A stretch of DNA of 40,683 nt from IMG/VR virus record IMGVR_UViG_3300036884_000030, positions 1 through 40,683 of that record, one strand, 5' to 3'. The translations under genes and the position numbers were made by a program. This document shows, piece by piece, positions 8,275-16,086 of the stretch. Below the pieces are notes generated by a model. That model worked only from the letters and a program-made list of their open reading frames with translations. It was not told the origin of the DNA and did not search any database. Numbering within the stretch: position 1 is the stretch's first letter; each line of letters begins with the position of its first letter. The stretch is from a virus.

Positions 8275-8694
8275 ATGGTGTCCATTGGAGTCTCAGGCCC
8301 CGGGTGGATTCTCGCGGATTCGTCCATCGGCACCATCGCTGAAGTCAAGGACATCTCAGGTCCCGCCCAAGCCGCGGACAAGGACGAGATCACCAACCAG
8401 TCCAGCCCTTCCGCCTACAAAGAATGGATCGTCACCCTGCTCGACGGCGGGGCGGTCACGTTCCAGTGCGTCTACGTCCCCGACGATGCGACGCAGGGAA
8501 GCACCACGGGTCTGCTGTCGTTCCTCCAGGCTCGCGGCCTGCGGACTTGGACCCTCACCCCGCCCACGCCCTACGCGGCGAACGTCATCGGGTTTGACGC
8601 CATCGTGACCAAGTGGGATCTGAAGACGCCCGTCGGCAAGCACGCGACGGTTGACGTCGAGCTGTACGTCACCAGCCCGGTCACAGTCGCCTAA
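8275..8694 (+). CDS. Major tail (tube) protein
   Basis: This 139-residue protein has the GAAGGAGAG site upstream and occupies the tail tube position before chaperone and tape measure genes. It shows IAEVKDISGPAQAADKDEIT, then EWIVTLLDGGAVTFQCVY, then a FLQARGLRTWTLT strand and a closing VDVELYVTSPVTVA. The order 'vkdisgP... d eiT... ' and a C-terminal 'velkvtgpv' strand is typical of lambda gpV/TTP-like tube proteins. Many copies should stack as hexamer rings to form the tail tube. Confidence 0.75.
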   Translation: MVSIGVSGPGWILADSSIGTIAEVKDISGPAQAADKDEITNQSSPSAYKEWIVTLLDGGAVTFQCVYVPDDATQGSTTGLLSFLQARGLRTWTLTPPTPYAANVIGFDAIVTKWDLKTPVGKHATVDVELYVTSPVTVA

Positions 8695-8712
8695 CCCCGA
8701 AGGGAGGGCAGT

Positions 8713-8928
8713 ATGCCCCTATTCCCGCGCAACTCGCTCCTCGTCTGGCGGTCAGGAGAGGATGGCCCGGGTGATACGCCCGCCACCATCCTCCCGCCGC
8801 TGATCGAGCGGCTGCGCGCGCTCAACCGGGAGAACCCGGCACGGGAGCTTTCACTGGCGATCACGCGCGCCGAGGAGGCGCTGCATTGGCTACGGGCGCT
8901 AGAAGAGCGCCAGAAAGGGTCAGCATGA
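8713..8928 (+). CDS. Acb2/Tad1 hairpin-like small protein (candidate anti-CBASS)
   Basis: This 71-residue protein has an AGGGAGG ribosome site at about 8701-8707. Two helices are predicted: ILPPLIERLRALNRENP (residues about 27-43) and RELSLAITRAEEALHWLRAL (44-63). The second resembles the SRE(K)SLALTxLEEAxxWA signature of small phage proteins annotated as Acb2/Tad1 hairpin domain. Acb2 binds cyclic di- and trinucleotides made by CBASS and so blocks that defence. The position between tail tube and tail assembly chaperone is not required for tail building. This call rests on one short motif, so a divergent structural or chaperone role is possible. Confidence 0.45.
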   Translation: MPLFPRNSLLVWRSGEDGPGDTPATILPPLIERLRALNRENPARELSLAITRAEEALHWLRALEERQKGSA

Positions 8929-9398
8929 CAACCAAGGCTCTTCAGGTATCTCAGGATCACATGGCGTCTCGGCGCCTCAGTCGCGAGGACATCCTCAATA
9001 ATCAGGATCAGGAGACTGAGGACGTACTCGTTCCACAGTGGGAGGGCTACGTCACCATCCGCTCCCTGACCGGAACGGAGCGCGACAAGTACGAGGCGTC
9101 GCTCGTCAGTTACCAGCGTGATGCCAAGGGCCAGCCGCAGGTCAAGGCGATCGAGCTGGACAACCTCCGCGCTCGCCTGATCTCGCTCGTGGCGATCGAT
9201 GAGAAAGGCGCCCGCCTCTTCACGGCCAATGACGTGCTGGTGCTCGGCGAGAAGAACGCCAGTGCGCTCGACCTGCTCTTCACGGCTGCGCAGCGGCTCT
9301 CCAACCTGACGCCTCCCGCCATCGAGGCAGCGAAGGAAGCACTGGGAAACGCCCTGAGCGGCGAGCCTGGTTCCGACTCGCCGGGCACCTTGGGATGA
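8925..9398 (+). CDS. Tail assembly chaperone, G-like, with -1 frameshift signal
   Basis: This 157-residue protein starts at ATG 8925, overlapping the previous stop; the frame is open upstream to 8886 but that part lies in the previous gene. It is charged and helical, with LVPQWEGYVTIRSLTGTERD in the middle and LFTAAQRLSNLTPPAIEAAK near the end, typical of siphophage chaperones between tube and tape measure genes. A GGGAAAC slippery heptamer at 9344-9350 is in the right register (G GGA AAC). Slipping there gives a 222-residue fusion with the following ORF, as in lambda G-GT. The chaperone would hold the tape measure protein while the tail tube forms. Confidence 0.75.
   Translation: MTTKALQVSQDHMASRRLSREDILNNQDQETEDVLVPQWEGYVTIRSLTGTERDKYEASLVSYQRDAKGQPQVKAIELDNLRARLISLVAIDEKGARLFTANDVLVLGEKNASALDLLFTAAQRLSNLTPPAIEAAKEALGNALSGEPGSDSPGTLG
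9344..9350 (+). promoter_or_regulatory. Programmed -1 ribosomal frameshift site
   Basis: The heptamer GGGAAAC is read in the zero frame as CTG GGA AAC. It fits X XXY YYZ exactly and differs from the lambda G-T site (GGGAAAG) only in the last base. In the -1 frame, codons from 9350 onward are open to the stop at 9590-9592. It joins residues 1-142 of the G-like protein to 80 residues of the T-like frame. Confidence 0.75.
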
Positions 9399-9592
9399 GC
9401 GTCCGGCGCTGCCAGCAGGAAGTGAGCTCAGCCGAGTTCGGCGAATGGCTCGCGCTCTGGCAGCTTGAGACCGAGGGCACTGGCGAAGGTGAGCCGTCCG
9501 AGGACCAGCTCAGCGCCAAGATCGGCGCGTGGGGGGCGAGCATGAGCGGCCAGGCTCAGCGCGGCGTAACCACGCTGGAGCGGGTGAAGTAG
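9395..9592 (+). CDS. Tail assembly chaperone T-like extension (read by -1 frameshift from 9350)
   Basis: The open frame runs from 9350 to the stop at 9592; an ATG at 9395 overlaps the G-like stop and could also start a 65-residue protein. It contains VSSAEFGEWLALWQLE, which matches the DUF4035-like motif 'Ss.ef.eW.ay..le' of tail chaperone T domains, followed by an acidic segment and a helical end. The main product is probably the G-T fusion made at the slippery site. The T part binds tail tube subunits in lambda. Confidence 0.75.
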   Translation: MSVRRCQQEVSSAEFGEWLALWQLETEGTGEGEPSEDQLSAKIGAWGASMSGQAQRGVTTLERVK

Positions 9593-9594
9593 CC

Positions 9595-12462
9595 GTGTCC
9601 ACTATCGCGGAAATTCTTGTCGCGTTGGGGGTGGATACTGGTCCGTTCACGGCCGGAATGGCGAAGGCGCAGGGGGAACTTCGCGGCTTCGCGGCCGAGG
9701 CCGATGCGACAGGTCGCAGGTCCTCCAGCGCCCTCAACGCGATCGGCATCGCCTCCGTTGCGGTCGTGGCCGGAGTGGCGGCTATCGGGGCCGCGTCGGT
9801 GGACATGGCCGCCAAGAACCAGACGGCCATGACCACCATCCAGATCAACGCCCACCTGACGGCAGGGGCCACCGCCGCCATCGGGACGGCGATCGCACAG
9901 ACGGCGATCGGCACTGAAGCGTCGAGCAACGCGATGGCGACGGCCCTCGGCCCGGTGGCTGGCGAGCTCCAGCGTGTCGCCGGAGGCACGCTGACGGCAG
10001 CCGCTGCAACGCAGGTCCTGACGGCCGCGCAGGATCTCGCGGAGGCGTCCGGCGCCGACCTGACGACGACCGTCAAGAGCCTGACCGACCTCATGCTCGT
10101 CTACCACCAAGGAACCGGCGCTGCCGCGGCGGACGCCGATCTCCTCCAGGCCGCCCACGCCCAGCTCGGGGTCGGACTGGACGTGCTCTCGGGGCAGCTC
10201 CAGCGGCTCCAGCCAAAGCTCGCCGGGTCGGGCGTGGACATGAAGACGCTGCTCGGCGTGGCGCGCGAGCTCGAGCCCACGGTGGGCACTGGGGCCCGCG
10301 CCGTCCTGACGATGGGCACGGTGCTCCAGTCCTTCTCTGAGCCATCCAAGGCAGCGACGAAGGCGCTGGCGGGGATCGGCATCTCGCTGCGGGACGCACA
10401 CGGCCAGTTCATCGGGTTCGGCCCGGCCATCACCGCGATCAACGCCGCGCTGGCGAAGACCGGCCCAGCGCAGAAAGCCGCGGAGCTTCAGTCGATCTTC
10501 GGCAAGAACGTCGGCATCGTCACGGCGCTCCTCAAGGGCGGGGCATCCGGGCTCGCGGCGAACATCAAGGCGCTCACCGATCAGGGCACGGCCGCGGCTG
10601 CGGCGGCGCTGCGCTCCAAGGAACTCGGGGACCAGCTCGGGACGCTGAAGGCGTCGGTGGCGACCGCCCTGACATCGCTCGGCGGTGCGCTCCTGCCGAC
10701 GATCAATCGGATCGCCGATGCCATCCTGCCCGTCGTCAACGGCATCGCGCAGTGGATCGCAGCCAACCCGCAACTGGCGACCACGATCCTCGCCGTGGTC
10801 GGGGGCGTGGCGGCGCTTACGGCCGGTGTCATCTTCCTGAACTCGGCCATGCTTGCCACGATCGCCGGAGCGCTCCTCGCGCTCGCCCCGTTCGCCCTGA
10901 TCATCGGGGCCATCGTCGGCCTCGCGGCGCACTTCGGCCTGCTGGGCAAGGGCGCCAAGGGAGCGGTGGACGGCATCCTCGGGACGATCGCCGGGATGGT
11001 TCCAGGCGTTATCTCCTACCTGCGGAACCTTGCTGACCAGATCCTCTCGTGGGTCAGTTCGATGATCGGCCCGCTGCTTTCGCAACTCGGGCAGTGGGCC
11101 AACGCCTTCGTCGGGTGGATCGGGCCGATGATCCCGCAGGTCATCGGGACACTGGGCGAGCTCGCCAGCCAGGCCATCGGGTGGATCGCGGCGCAGGCAC
11201 CGGTCCTCCTGGCGCAGCTCCTCTCGTGGATCGACTCGTTCGTGGGCTGGATCGGCCCGATGATCCCCAAGGTGCTCGGGGCGCTCGGCCAGTTCGGCGG
11301 GAAGGTTGTCGACTGGGTCATCAAGGAGGCGCCTATCGTCGCCGTGGCGATCGGGAAGATGGCGATCGAGTTCGTCAACTGGGTCATCCCGAAGATCCCG
11401 GGGCTCCTCGTCGAGCTGGGCAAGCTCGGCCTCGCGCTCGTCGGGTGGATCCTCGAGCAGGTCCCGAAGATCGGGGGAGCCCTGCTCGACTGGGGCGGCA
11501 AGCTCGTGGGCTGGGTGCTCGACTCGATCCCGGGGCTCCTGGCCAACCTCGAGAACATGCTCAGCCAACTCCTCGGCTGGTTTGCGGGAGTCCTTGGGCA
11601 GATCGGCGATGCGGCGTTCAAGTTCGGAAAGGCGATCTTCGATGGCGTCCTCAATGGGGTCGGCGACATCGCGAAGGCCGTCGGCGACAAGCTGAACGAG
11701 ATCCCGGGCGTGAGCATCGTCGGTGGCGTGGTGTCATTCGCGGTGTCGGTTGCGAGCAATGCGGTGGGCGGCGCGGCGGACCTCGCATCGACGGCGACCG
11801 GCGGCGGGGATGCGCTGGCCCGCCTGCATGATCTACAGGCAGGCATTCCGAACGTGAGCCCGACCACCGGGTTCAACCTCAACGCCTACGCGCTCGGCGG
11901 CGTGGTCCCGGGCACTGGCCCTCAGATCGCGATAGTCCACGGCGGCGAGACGGTCATCCCGCCGATCGCGGGGATGGCTCTCGGCGGAAGCGGGGGCATC
12001 ACCGGGGCCGCCGTTCCTTCCGCCGCTGCGACGGCCGCCGCGGCGCTCTCTGCGCACATTCGGCTTCAGGCCGCGATGGATGCGGTGACGAACGCCCATA
12101 CGGCCCTCGCCCGGGTGCAGGCCGAACACGTCACCAAGACGCGGACCGCCTCTGACATCGCCACGCAGGTCGCCGCGGCCGAACGCCGGCTCCAGTTGGC
12201 GACTGAACGGTTGACGCTCCTGCGAGAACAGCAGGCGCTCCCCGCCGCCGCGCCCAAGAGCACGGCAAGCGGCACTAGCTCCGGCAATGCCTCGCTCACG
12301 GCCGCCCTTGTGGCGTTCACGGCGGGGCTCTTACGGGCCGTGTCCTCCGGGGTCCCGCTCACGCTGGACGGGCAGACGATCGGCGAGATGATTGACCGCC
12401 ACGCCTACGTCTCGGCGTCTACCGCTACCTCTGGCTTCGTGGCGCAGGGCTCGATCGGATGA
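9595..12462 (+). CDS. Tape measure protein
   Basis: This 955-residue protein starts at GTG 9595, with STIAEILVALGVDTGPFTAG, a common tape measure opening; the in-frame ATG at 9529 lies inside the previous gene. Residues 30-380 are Ala/Gly-rich helical. Residues about 400-450 hold hydrophobic segments. Residues about 485-662 contain nine Trp residues spaced exactly 22 residues apart (codons from 11050 to 11578). The C-terminal part, about 815-885, is coiled coil (AATAAAALSAHIRLQ and ATERLTLLREQQ). It sets tail length and is ejected with the DNA. It is the largest gene in the tail module. Confidence 0.9.
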   Translation: MSTIAEILVALGVDTGPFTAGMAKAQGELRGFAAEADATGRRSSSALNAIGIASVAVVAGVAAIGAASVDMAAKNQTAMTTIQINAHLTAGATAAIGTAIAQTAIGTEASSNAMATALGPVAGELQRVAGGTLTAAAATQVLTAAQDLAEASGADLTTTVKSLTDLMLVYHQGTGAAAADADLLQAAHAQLGVGLDVLSGQLQRLQPKLAGSGVDMKTLLGVARELEPTVGTGARAVLTMGTVLQSFSEPSKAATKALAGIGISLRDAHGQFIGFGPAITAINAALAKTGPAQKAAELQSIFGKNVGIVTALLKGGASGLAANIKALTDQGTAAAAAALRSKELGDQLGTLKASVATALTSLGGALLPTINRIADAILPVVNGIAQWIAANPQLATTILAVVGGVAALTAGVIFLNSAMLATIAGALLALAPFALIIGAIVGLAAHFGLLGKGAKGAVDGILGTIAGMVPGVISYLRNLADQILSWVSSMIGPLLSQLGQWANAFVGWIGPMIPQVIGTLGELASQAIGWIAAQAPVLLAQLLSWIDSFVGWIGPMIPKVLGALGQFGGKVVDWVIKEAPIVAVAIGKMAIEFVNWVIPKIPGLLVELGKLGLALVGWILEQVPKIGGALLDWGGKLVGWVLDSIPGLLANLENMLSQLLGWFAGVLGQIGDAAFKFGKAIFDGVLNGVGDIAKAVGDKLNEIPGVSIVGGVVSFAVSVASNAVGGAADLASTATGGGDALARLHDLQAGIPNVSPTTGFNLNAYALGGVVPGTGPQIAIVHGGETVIPPIAGMALGGSGGITGAAVPSAAATAAAALSAHIRLQAAMDAVTNAHTALARVQAEHVTKTRTASDIATQVAAAERRLQLATERLTLLREQQALPAAAPKSTASGTSSGNASLTAALVAFTAGLLRAVSSGVPLTLDGQTIGEMIDRHAYVSASTATSGFVAQGSIG
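11050..11580 (+). repeat. 22-residue Trp repeats in the tape measure gene
   Basis: TGG codons occur at 11050, 11116, 11182, 11248, 11314, 11380, 11446, 11512 and 11578, each 66 bp from the last. The surrounding pattern is (F/A/L)VxW(I/V), with FVGWIGPMIP at 11107 and 11239. A regular 22-residue Trp period is consistent with the repeat seen in tape measure proteins where residues face the tube wall. Confidence 0.85.
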
Positions 12463-14057
12463 GCGACACCGCCATCCTCACGATCAACGGCACGGATGTG
12501 ACGGGCGACTCCGAGTGGAGCATGTCCTGGGAGGAGCGCACCGACGGCTCGCCGGGCCAGTTCAGCGCCGTGATCCAGGATCGCTCCAACTCGATGCTCT
12601 TCGGCGTAGTGCAGCGGGACCACGTGAAGCTCGCGCTCGGGTCCGGCTTCGTCCTGTACGACGGCGAGATCGTCAACTCCAAGCTCGACCTGCCGGTCGG
12701 GATGCCGTGGGGCCGCTGGAACCTCTCCGGCTCGGACTGGAACACGATCCCCGACCTGCGACTTGTCGGCGTGCCGAACGGCGAGACATGGGTGACGTAT
12801 GACGGCGGGCTGACGGTTCAGAACGTGGACCCGAACGCGCAGTCGGGTGGCACCGACGCCGGCACGGTGGCCTACCTCTTCGACCACTACGTCCGGCGGC
12901 CATCCGATGGCGCGGCATTCGACACGAGTGTCTACGTCGGAACGTACATCCCCGATGGCATCCTCGGCGGGAACGGACAGATCAACTGGTCTCACTCCCA
13001 GCTCCGCGGCGCGTTCGACGACGTGCGCAGCGTCGGCAACTTCCCGATCTTCATGTGGATCGACCCGGCGGGCTACGTCCACTGGCAGGTGTTCCAGGAC
13101 GTGGTGGTGCCGTCCGGCGGGAGCATCGCGCCGTTCACCGAGGGATCTCTGACGCTCGGCCTGCCGGAGACATCGCCATCGCTCTCCGGCGCGGCCCCGG
13201 CGATCCTGAGCGATGGGGTCTACCCGAACCCGCCCGTGGACGGCGTGACCGTGATTGGGTGCCGCGCGCTCTCCTTCGGCTTCGATGCGTCGTACATGCC
13301 GGAGGCGGCCTACGTCAATGGCGTGACGGACGCGATCTACAACTTCGGCGACGTGATCCAACAGGGCACCGGCTGGGGCAACGGTGAGTCTTGGGTGCCC
13401 GACAGGACGATGCGCCAGATCAGCGTGGACGCGCAGGCGGCATCCGTGGCGCAACGGCTCGCGGTCGGCTCGGCGTATACCCACTACAACGGCCGGGCGC
13501 GGATCAAGATCAGTGCAACGTGCGCGGGCCGCCCCGACGAACAGGTGGACGAGTGGCGCTGCGGGCAGACCGTGACCATCTATGACATGCGACTCCCGGC
13601 GGCGCTCAACGGGCTCTCCTGGCCGATCATGCGGGTGGCCGGCAAGCTCACTCCAGGCCATCCCGAACTCCGCACCTACACGCTCGAGGCGGGGGACGCG
13701 CCGATCGGGCGCTTTTACGCCAAGTATCGGAGCTCACCGAAGACGATCGTCACGCCGCGCAAGCCCGCCTACACCCACGAGATCTACTTCACGAACCTCA
13801 GCCCCGCCATCGGCGAGTCGCAGACGCTCGTCTCACAGATGCTCGACTCCTCCAAGAAGCCGGTCCGAGCCTCTGGCCTCCCGGTCAACTGGGCGCTCGT
13901 CGTCACGCTCGCCGGTGCGCCGACCACGAGCGATGCCAGCCTCTCTCCAGTGAGCGCGACCACGAACGCGGACGGGCAGACGGCCGTGATCTTCACTGCC
14001 GACAGCGCGACGGGCGGACTCACCTATGACGTAACCGCCGAGACTCCGGCGCAGTGA
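12459..14057 (+). CDS. Tail-tip/baseplate hub-like protein with C-terminal Big-1-like domain
   Basis: This 532-residue protein follows the tape measure directly, where a distal tail or hub protein is expected. The N-terminus reads AILTINGTDVTGDSEWSMSW, then SPGQFSAVIQDR, a beta-rich tail domain. The middle contains NWSHSQLRGAFDDV and GYVHWQVFQDVV. Residues about 440-532 resemble an invasin Big-1 Ig-like domain: IGESQTLVSQMLDSSKKPV, then NWALVVT and TTNADGQTAVIFTAD. The domain is often used for surface binding. It probably joins the tail tube to the tip. No lytic domain is seen in it. Confidence 0.65.
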   Translation: MSDTAILTINGTDVTGDSEWSMSWEERTDGSPGQFSAVIQDRSNSMLFGVVQRDHVKLALGSGFVLYDGEIVNSKLDLPVGMPWGRWNLSGSDWNTIPDLRLVGVPNGETWVTYDGGLTVQNVDPNAQSGGTDAGTVAYLFDHYVRRPSDGAAFDTSVYVGTYIPDGILGGNGQINWSHSQLRGAFDDVRSVGNFPIFMWIDPAGYVHWQVFQDVVVPSGGSIAPFTEGSLTLGLPETSPSLSGAAPAILSDGVYPNPPVDGVTVIGCRALSFGFDASYMPEAAYVNGVTDAIYNFGDVIQQGTGWGNGESWVPDRTMRQISVDAQAASVAQRLAVGSAYTHYNGRARIKISATCAGRPDEQVDEWRCGQTVTIYDMRLPAALNGLSWPIMRVAGKLTPGHPELRTYTLEAGDAPIGRFYAKYRSSPKTIVTPRKPAYTHEIYFTNLSPAIGESQTLVSQMLDSSKKPVRASGLPVNWALVVTLAGAPTTSDASLSPVSATTNADGQTAVIFTADSATGGLTYDVTAETPAQ

Positions 14058-14067
14058 GGAGCTGACG

Positions 14068-14463
14068 ATGCCAGCGCAGCCAGCCATTGCAGGGCACCGC
14101 ACGTTCGTAGGGCCGGGCGCGGGCGGGGGGGACGGCGGCGGTGAGAATGATTCCTGCGTAATTCAAGGGACCTATTCCCTCCATATAGGGCCAGATCAAG
14201 TCCTCCATCTTTCGTGGATACGAACAACGGACACCTATCCATCCCTCGATGCTCTCTACTTCCACATAGTGACGGGGGACACTCCCTACATCTTCTGGGC
14301 CGAAACAGCGACCGCTGATGCGTGGGTCGGGATTGCCACCGGGTTCGGTTTCAATGGTACCTACCAATTCGGGCTCCTAGAGACGGGCATATTGAACATG
14401 GACGTAGACCCCGGAGGAGTGCTTCACGGGGAACAGGGTCCCGGAATTTACCGCGTGGAATAG
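14068..14463 (+). CDS. Putative tail-tip protein of divergent composition
   Basis: This 131-residue protein starts after GTGAGGAGCTGACG. Residues 1-27 are Gly-rich and lead to a beta-rich body with LHIGPDQVLHLSWIR and DVDPGGVLHGEQGPG. I do not recognise the family. The body is less GC-rich than its neighbours: 28 of 60 bases in 14161-14220 are G or C, unlike the flanking genes. This suggests recent transfer of a receptor-binding or tip part. The function is inferred from position only. Confidence 0.6.
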   Translation: MPAQPAIAGHRTFVGPGAGGGDGGGENDSCVIQGTYSLHIGPDQVLHLSWIRTTDTYPSLDALYFHIVTGDTPYIFWAETATADAWVGIATGFGFNGTYQFGLLETGILNMDVDPGGVLHGEQGPGIYRVE

Positions 14464-14480
14464 GACCGAGGAGATTCACC

Positions 14481-14984
14481 ATGCCGAACCCACTTTCGCC
14501 TCTGAACGCGCAGGGCCAGTCGCTGGACTACCTCATCAACGACGCCGGGGAGCCCAAGCTCCACCGCGGTGCCGGCGACTACACGCCGGCCGGCGCTGCC
14601 ACCCACTCCGCCGACACGACGGTGCAGATCGTCACGCTCGGCTCGTCAGGCGCGCTCGGGTTGGCCTACACCCCCGACGTGTTCGTGCCGTTCTCCGCGC
14701 TGGACATCTCCAGCGAGGCGGACGTGTGGGTACCGACCGGCGGCAAGGCGTTTCGCCTGCTCGGGTTCGTCATCACTCAAAACACCCTGACCGGCGATAT
14801 CCTGCTGAACGATGGCACGGGCTTGGCGACGATCTTCACGGTCCCGGCGACGCCGGTGGGTCAGCCGCTCCTCATCCCGCTCGGCGCGACGGGACTCCTG
14901 TCGGGCGCGATCGACCGACACCTGACGGCGACCGGCGTCTCGACGGAGACGATCAGCGGGGCCGTGTGGGGCGTCGAGGAGTAG
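14481..14984 (+). CDS. Putative virion (tail) protein
   Basis: This 167-residue protein starts at ATG 14481 after GAGGAGATTC; an upstream in-frame ATG at 14322 lies inside the previous gene. It is rich in Gly, Ala, Thr and Leu with many short strands: VTLGSSGALGLAYTPDVFVP, then LLGFVITQNTLTGD and GLLSGAIDRHLTAT. The family is not recognised. It is the last gene of the plus-strand tail operon, facing the convergent minus-strand gene after a 69-base gap in which I see no strong terminator. Confidence 0.6.
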   Translation: MPNPLSPLNAQGQSLDYLINDAGEPKLHRGAGDYTPAGAATHSADTTVQIVTLGSSGALGLAYTPDVFVPFSALDISSEADVWVPTGGKAFRLLGFVITQNTLTGDILLNDGTGLATIFTVPATPVGQPLLIPLGATGLLSGAIDRHLTATGVSTETISGAVWGVEE

Positions 14985-15053
14985 CTCAGCCCGTCGGCGG
15001 CTCCACGAGTTCGTAGGTCACGGTGCGACCGCCGGCCCGGAGGAACATGCCAT

Positions 15054-15551
15054 TCACGGCGTCCCGGTCACCTTCACCGTCCACGCGCATTCGGAGTTGA
15101 TCGCAAGGTGGAACGGCCCCGGCGCACCGTTCAGGTATTCCGTCGAGGTGTCGCTGCCCTTGGCAGCGAGGGCGTTGACGAGGATGTCTGGCAGGGCCGG
15201 CCCGCCGAGGCTGGCGCCATAGAACATGACCGCGAAGTTGCCCTGACTCCCGAATGCCGCACAGTTGAAGGCATAGACCAGATCCACGCTGTCACCGCTC
15301 GCGCGGAACGACTTGGTGGTCTTGATCCCGTTGCCGGAGAGCGAGAGCAGGACCCGGGGCGTTGGCTCTGGCGTGGCCGCAGGCGTTGCGAGGGCGACGG
15401 GCGCTGCCGTCTCGGCCGAAGCAGTGGCGGTCGGGACTGGGCTGGCGATCACGGTAGCAGGGCTCGCGCTCGGCTGTGACTTGCCCATTGCCGAGCCGAT
15501 CGCGGCGAGAACCACGAGCGCGACCGCGACGATGACGATGTTCCTACGCAT
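15054..15551 (-). CDS. Secreted or membrane-anchored protein (only minus-strand gene)
   Basis: This 165-residue protein begins MRRNIVIVAVALVVLAAIGSAMG, a typical signal or anchor helix (residues 4-22). A Pro/Ala/Thr/Ser stalk follows to about residue 66 (ATPAATPEPTPR). The C-terminal domain of about 95 residues contains three Cys (at CAAFGS and ECAWTV) and ends WTVKVTGTP, a pattern seen in small secreted proteins of several high-GC bacteria. An AGAGGG site precedes the start on the minus strand. It stands alone against all other genes, like a moron expressed from its own promoter in the infected cell. A role in blocking superinfection is possible but not shown. Confidence 0.65.
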   Translation of the reverse strand: MRRNIVIVAVALVVLAAIGSAMGKSQPSASPATVIASPVPTATASAETAAPVALATPAATPEPTPRVLLSLSGNGIKTTKSFRASGDSVDLVYAFNCAAFGSQGNFAVMFYGASLGGPALPDILVNALAAKGSDTSTEYLNGAPGPFHLAINSECAWTVKVTGTP

Positions 15552-15670
15552 GATCCGATCCCTCTACCTTCCGCGCCGCCCTGCCTGCCACTGCACATCA
15601 CCACGCTGACCCGACTCGCGGCCCCGTCGAAGAATCCCACGGCGCGGCCCGCCGCCCCCGTGCCATCTGG

Positions 15671-15683
15671 CCTATGCGATAGG
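15671..15683. promoter_or_regulatory. Palindromic candidate operator
   Basis: The sequence CCTATgcgATAGG is a perfect 5-bp inverted repeat with a 3-base centre. It lies 25 bases upstream of the -35 element of the plus promoter and within the divergent region. The XRE-type regulator at 16083 is the obvious candidate to bind it, but this is inference. Confidence 0.4.
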
Positions 15684-15708
15684 GCCGAATGGCCCGCCGG
15701 AATGGGGC

Positions 15709-15737
15709 TTGACAAGTGCCCATCACTCCCCTACTCT
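15709..15737 (+). promoter_or_regulatory. Sigma70-type promoter with a leaderless start
   Basis: A perfect TTGACA (15709-15714) is followed by a 17-base spacer and TACTCT (15732-15737). The next gene's ATG is at 15745, only 7 bases past the -10 element, so the transcript probably begins at or one base before the start codon. No ribosome site is present. The promoter reads into the small protein and XRE regulator, and probably starts the early operon. Confidence 0.7.
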
Positions 15738-15744
15738 CCCCGTC

Positions 15745-16086
15745 ATGAGCGAACAAACGTGGGCGTGTGAAGTGACTGGTCCAGTTGACGACCTTCCGCA
15801 GGGCTCCGATTTCCCGATGCGGATGGCCGTGCGAGATGCGTTCATGCGGGTGACGGGACATGGCGATACTGTCCTGAGAAGCGGATGGGGTTTGTCCCTT
15901 TCTGGCTCTCTTGACGCCGCCTGGGCCGAGGCTGAGGCTGCGCTGCCGGAGGGATGGTTCTTTAGTGTTACCTCGGATGGCGACACGGATGCATTCGGCC
16001 CGGGCGGCGCACAGATTCGGGTGGATGGACACAACGCCGCTGCCCTCCGCGCCCTTGCCGTGAACCTCCGCAAGGTGGTCCGGTGA
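15745..16086 (+). CDS. Hypothetical protein of the early operon
   Basis: This 113-residue protein starts at ATG 15745, directly behind a promoter (leaderless); an in-frame ATG at 15709 lies inside the promoter and is rejected. It is alpha/beta with DFPMRMAVRDAFMRVTG, then LDAAWAEAEAALPEGWFFSV and AALRALAVNLRKVVR. I do not recognise the family. The next gene overlaps its stop (GTGA) and is an XRE regulator, so the two may work together. Confidence 0.7.
   Translation: MSEQTWACEVTGPVDDLPQGSDFPMRMAVRDAFMRVTGHGDTVLRSGWGLSLSGSLDAAWAEAEAALPEGWFFSVTSDGDTDAFGPGGAQIRVDGHNAAALRALAVNLRKVVR

Noticed and set aside
9556-11568. A 670-residue open frame on the minus strand
   Set aside because: It is an antisense shadow of the tape measure gene, with a repetitive charged composition and no start context.
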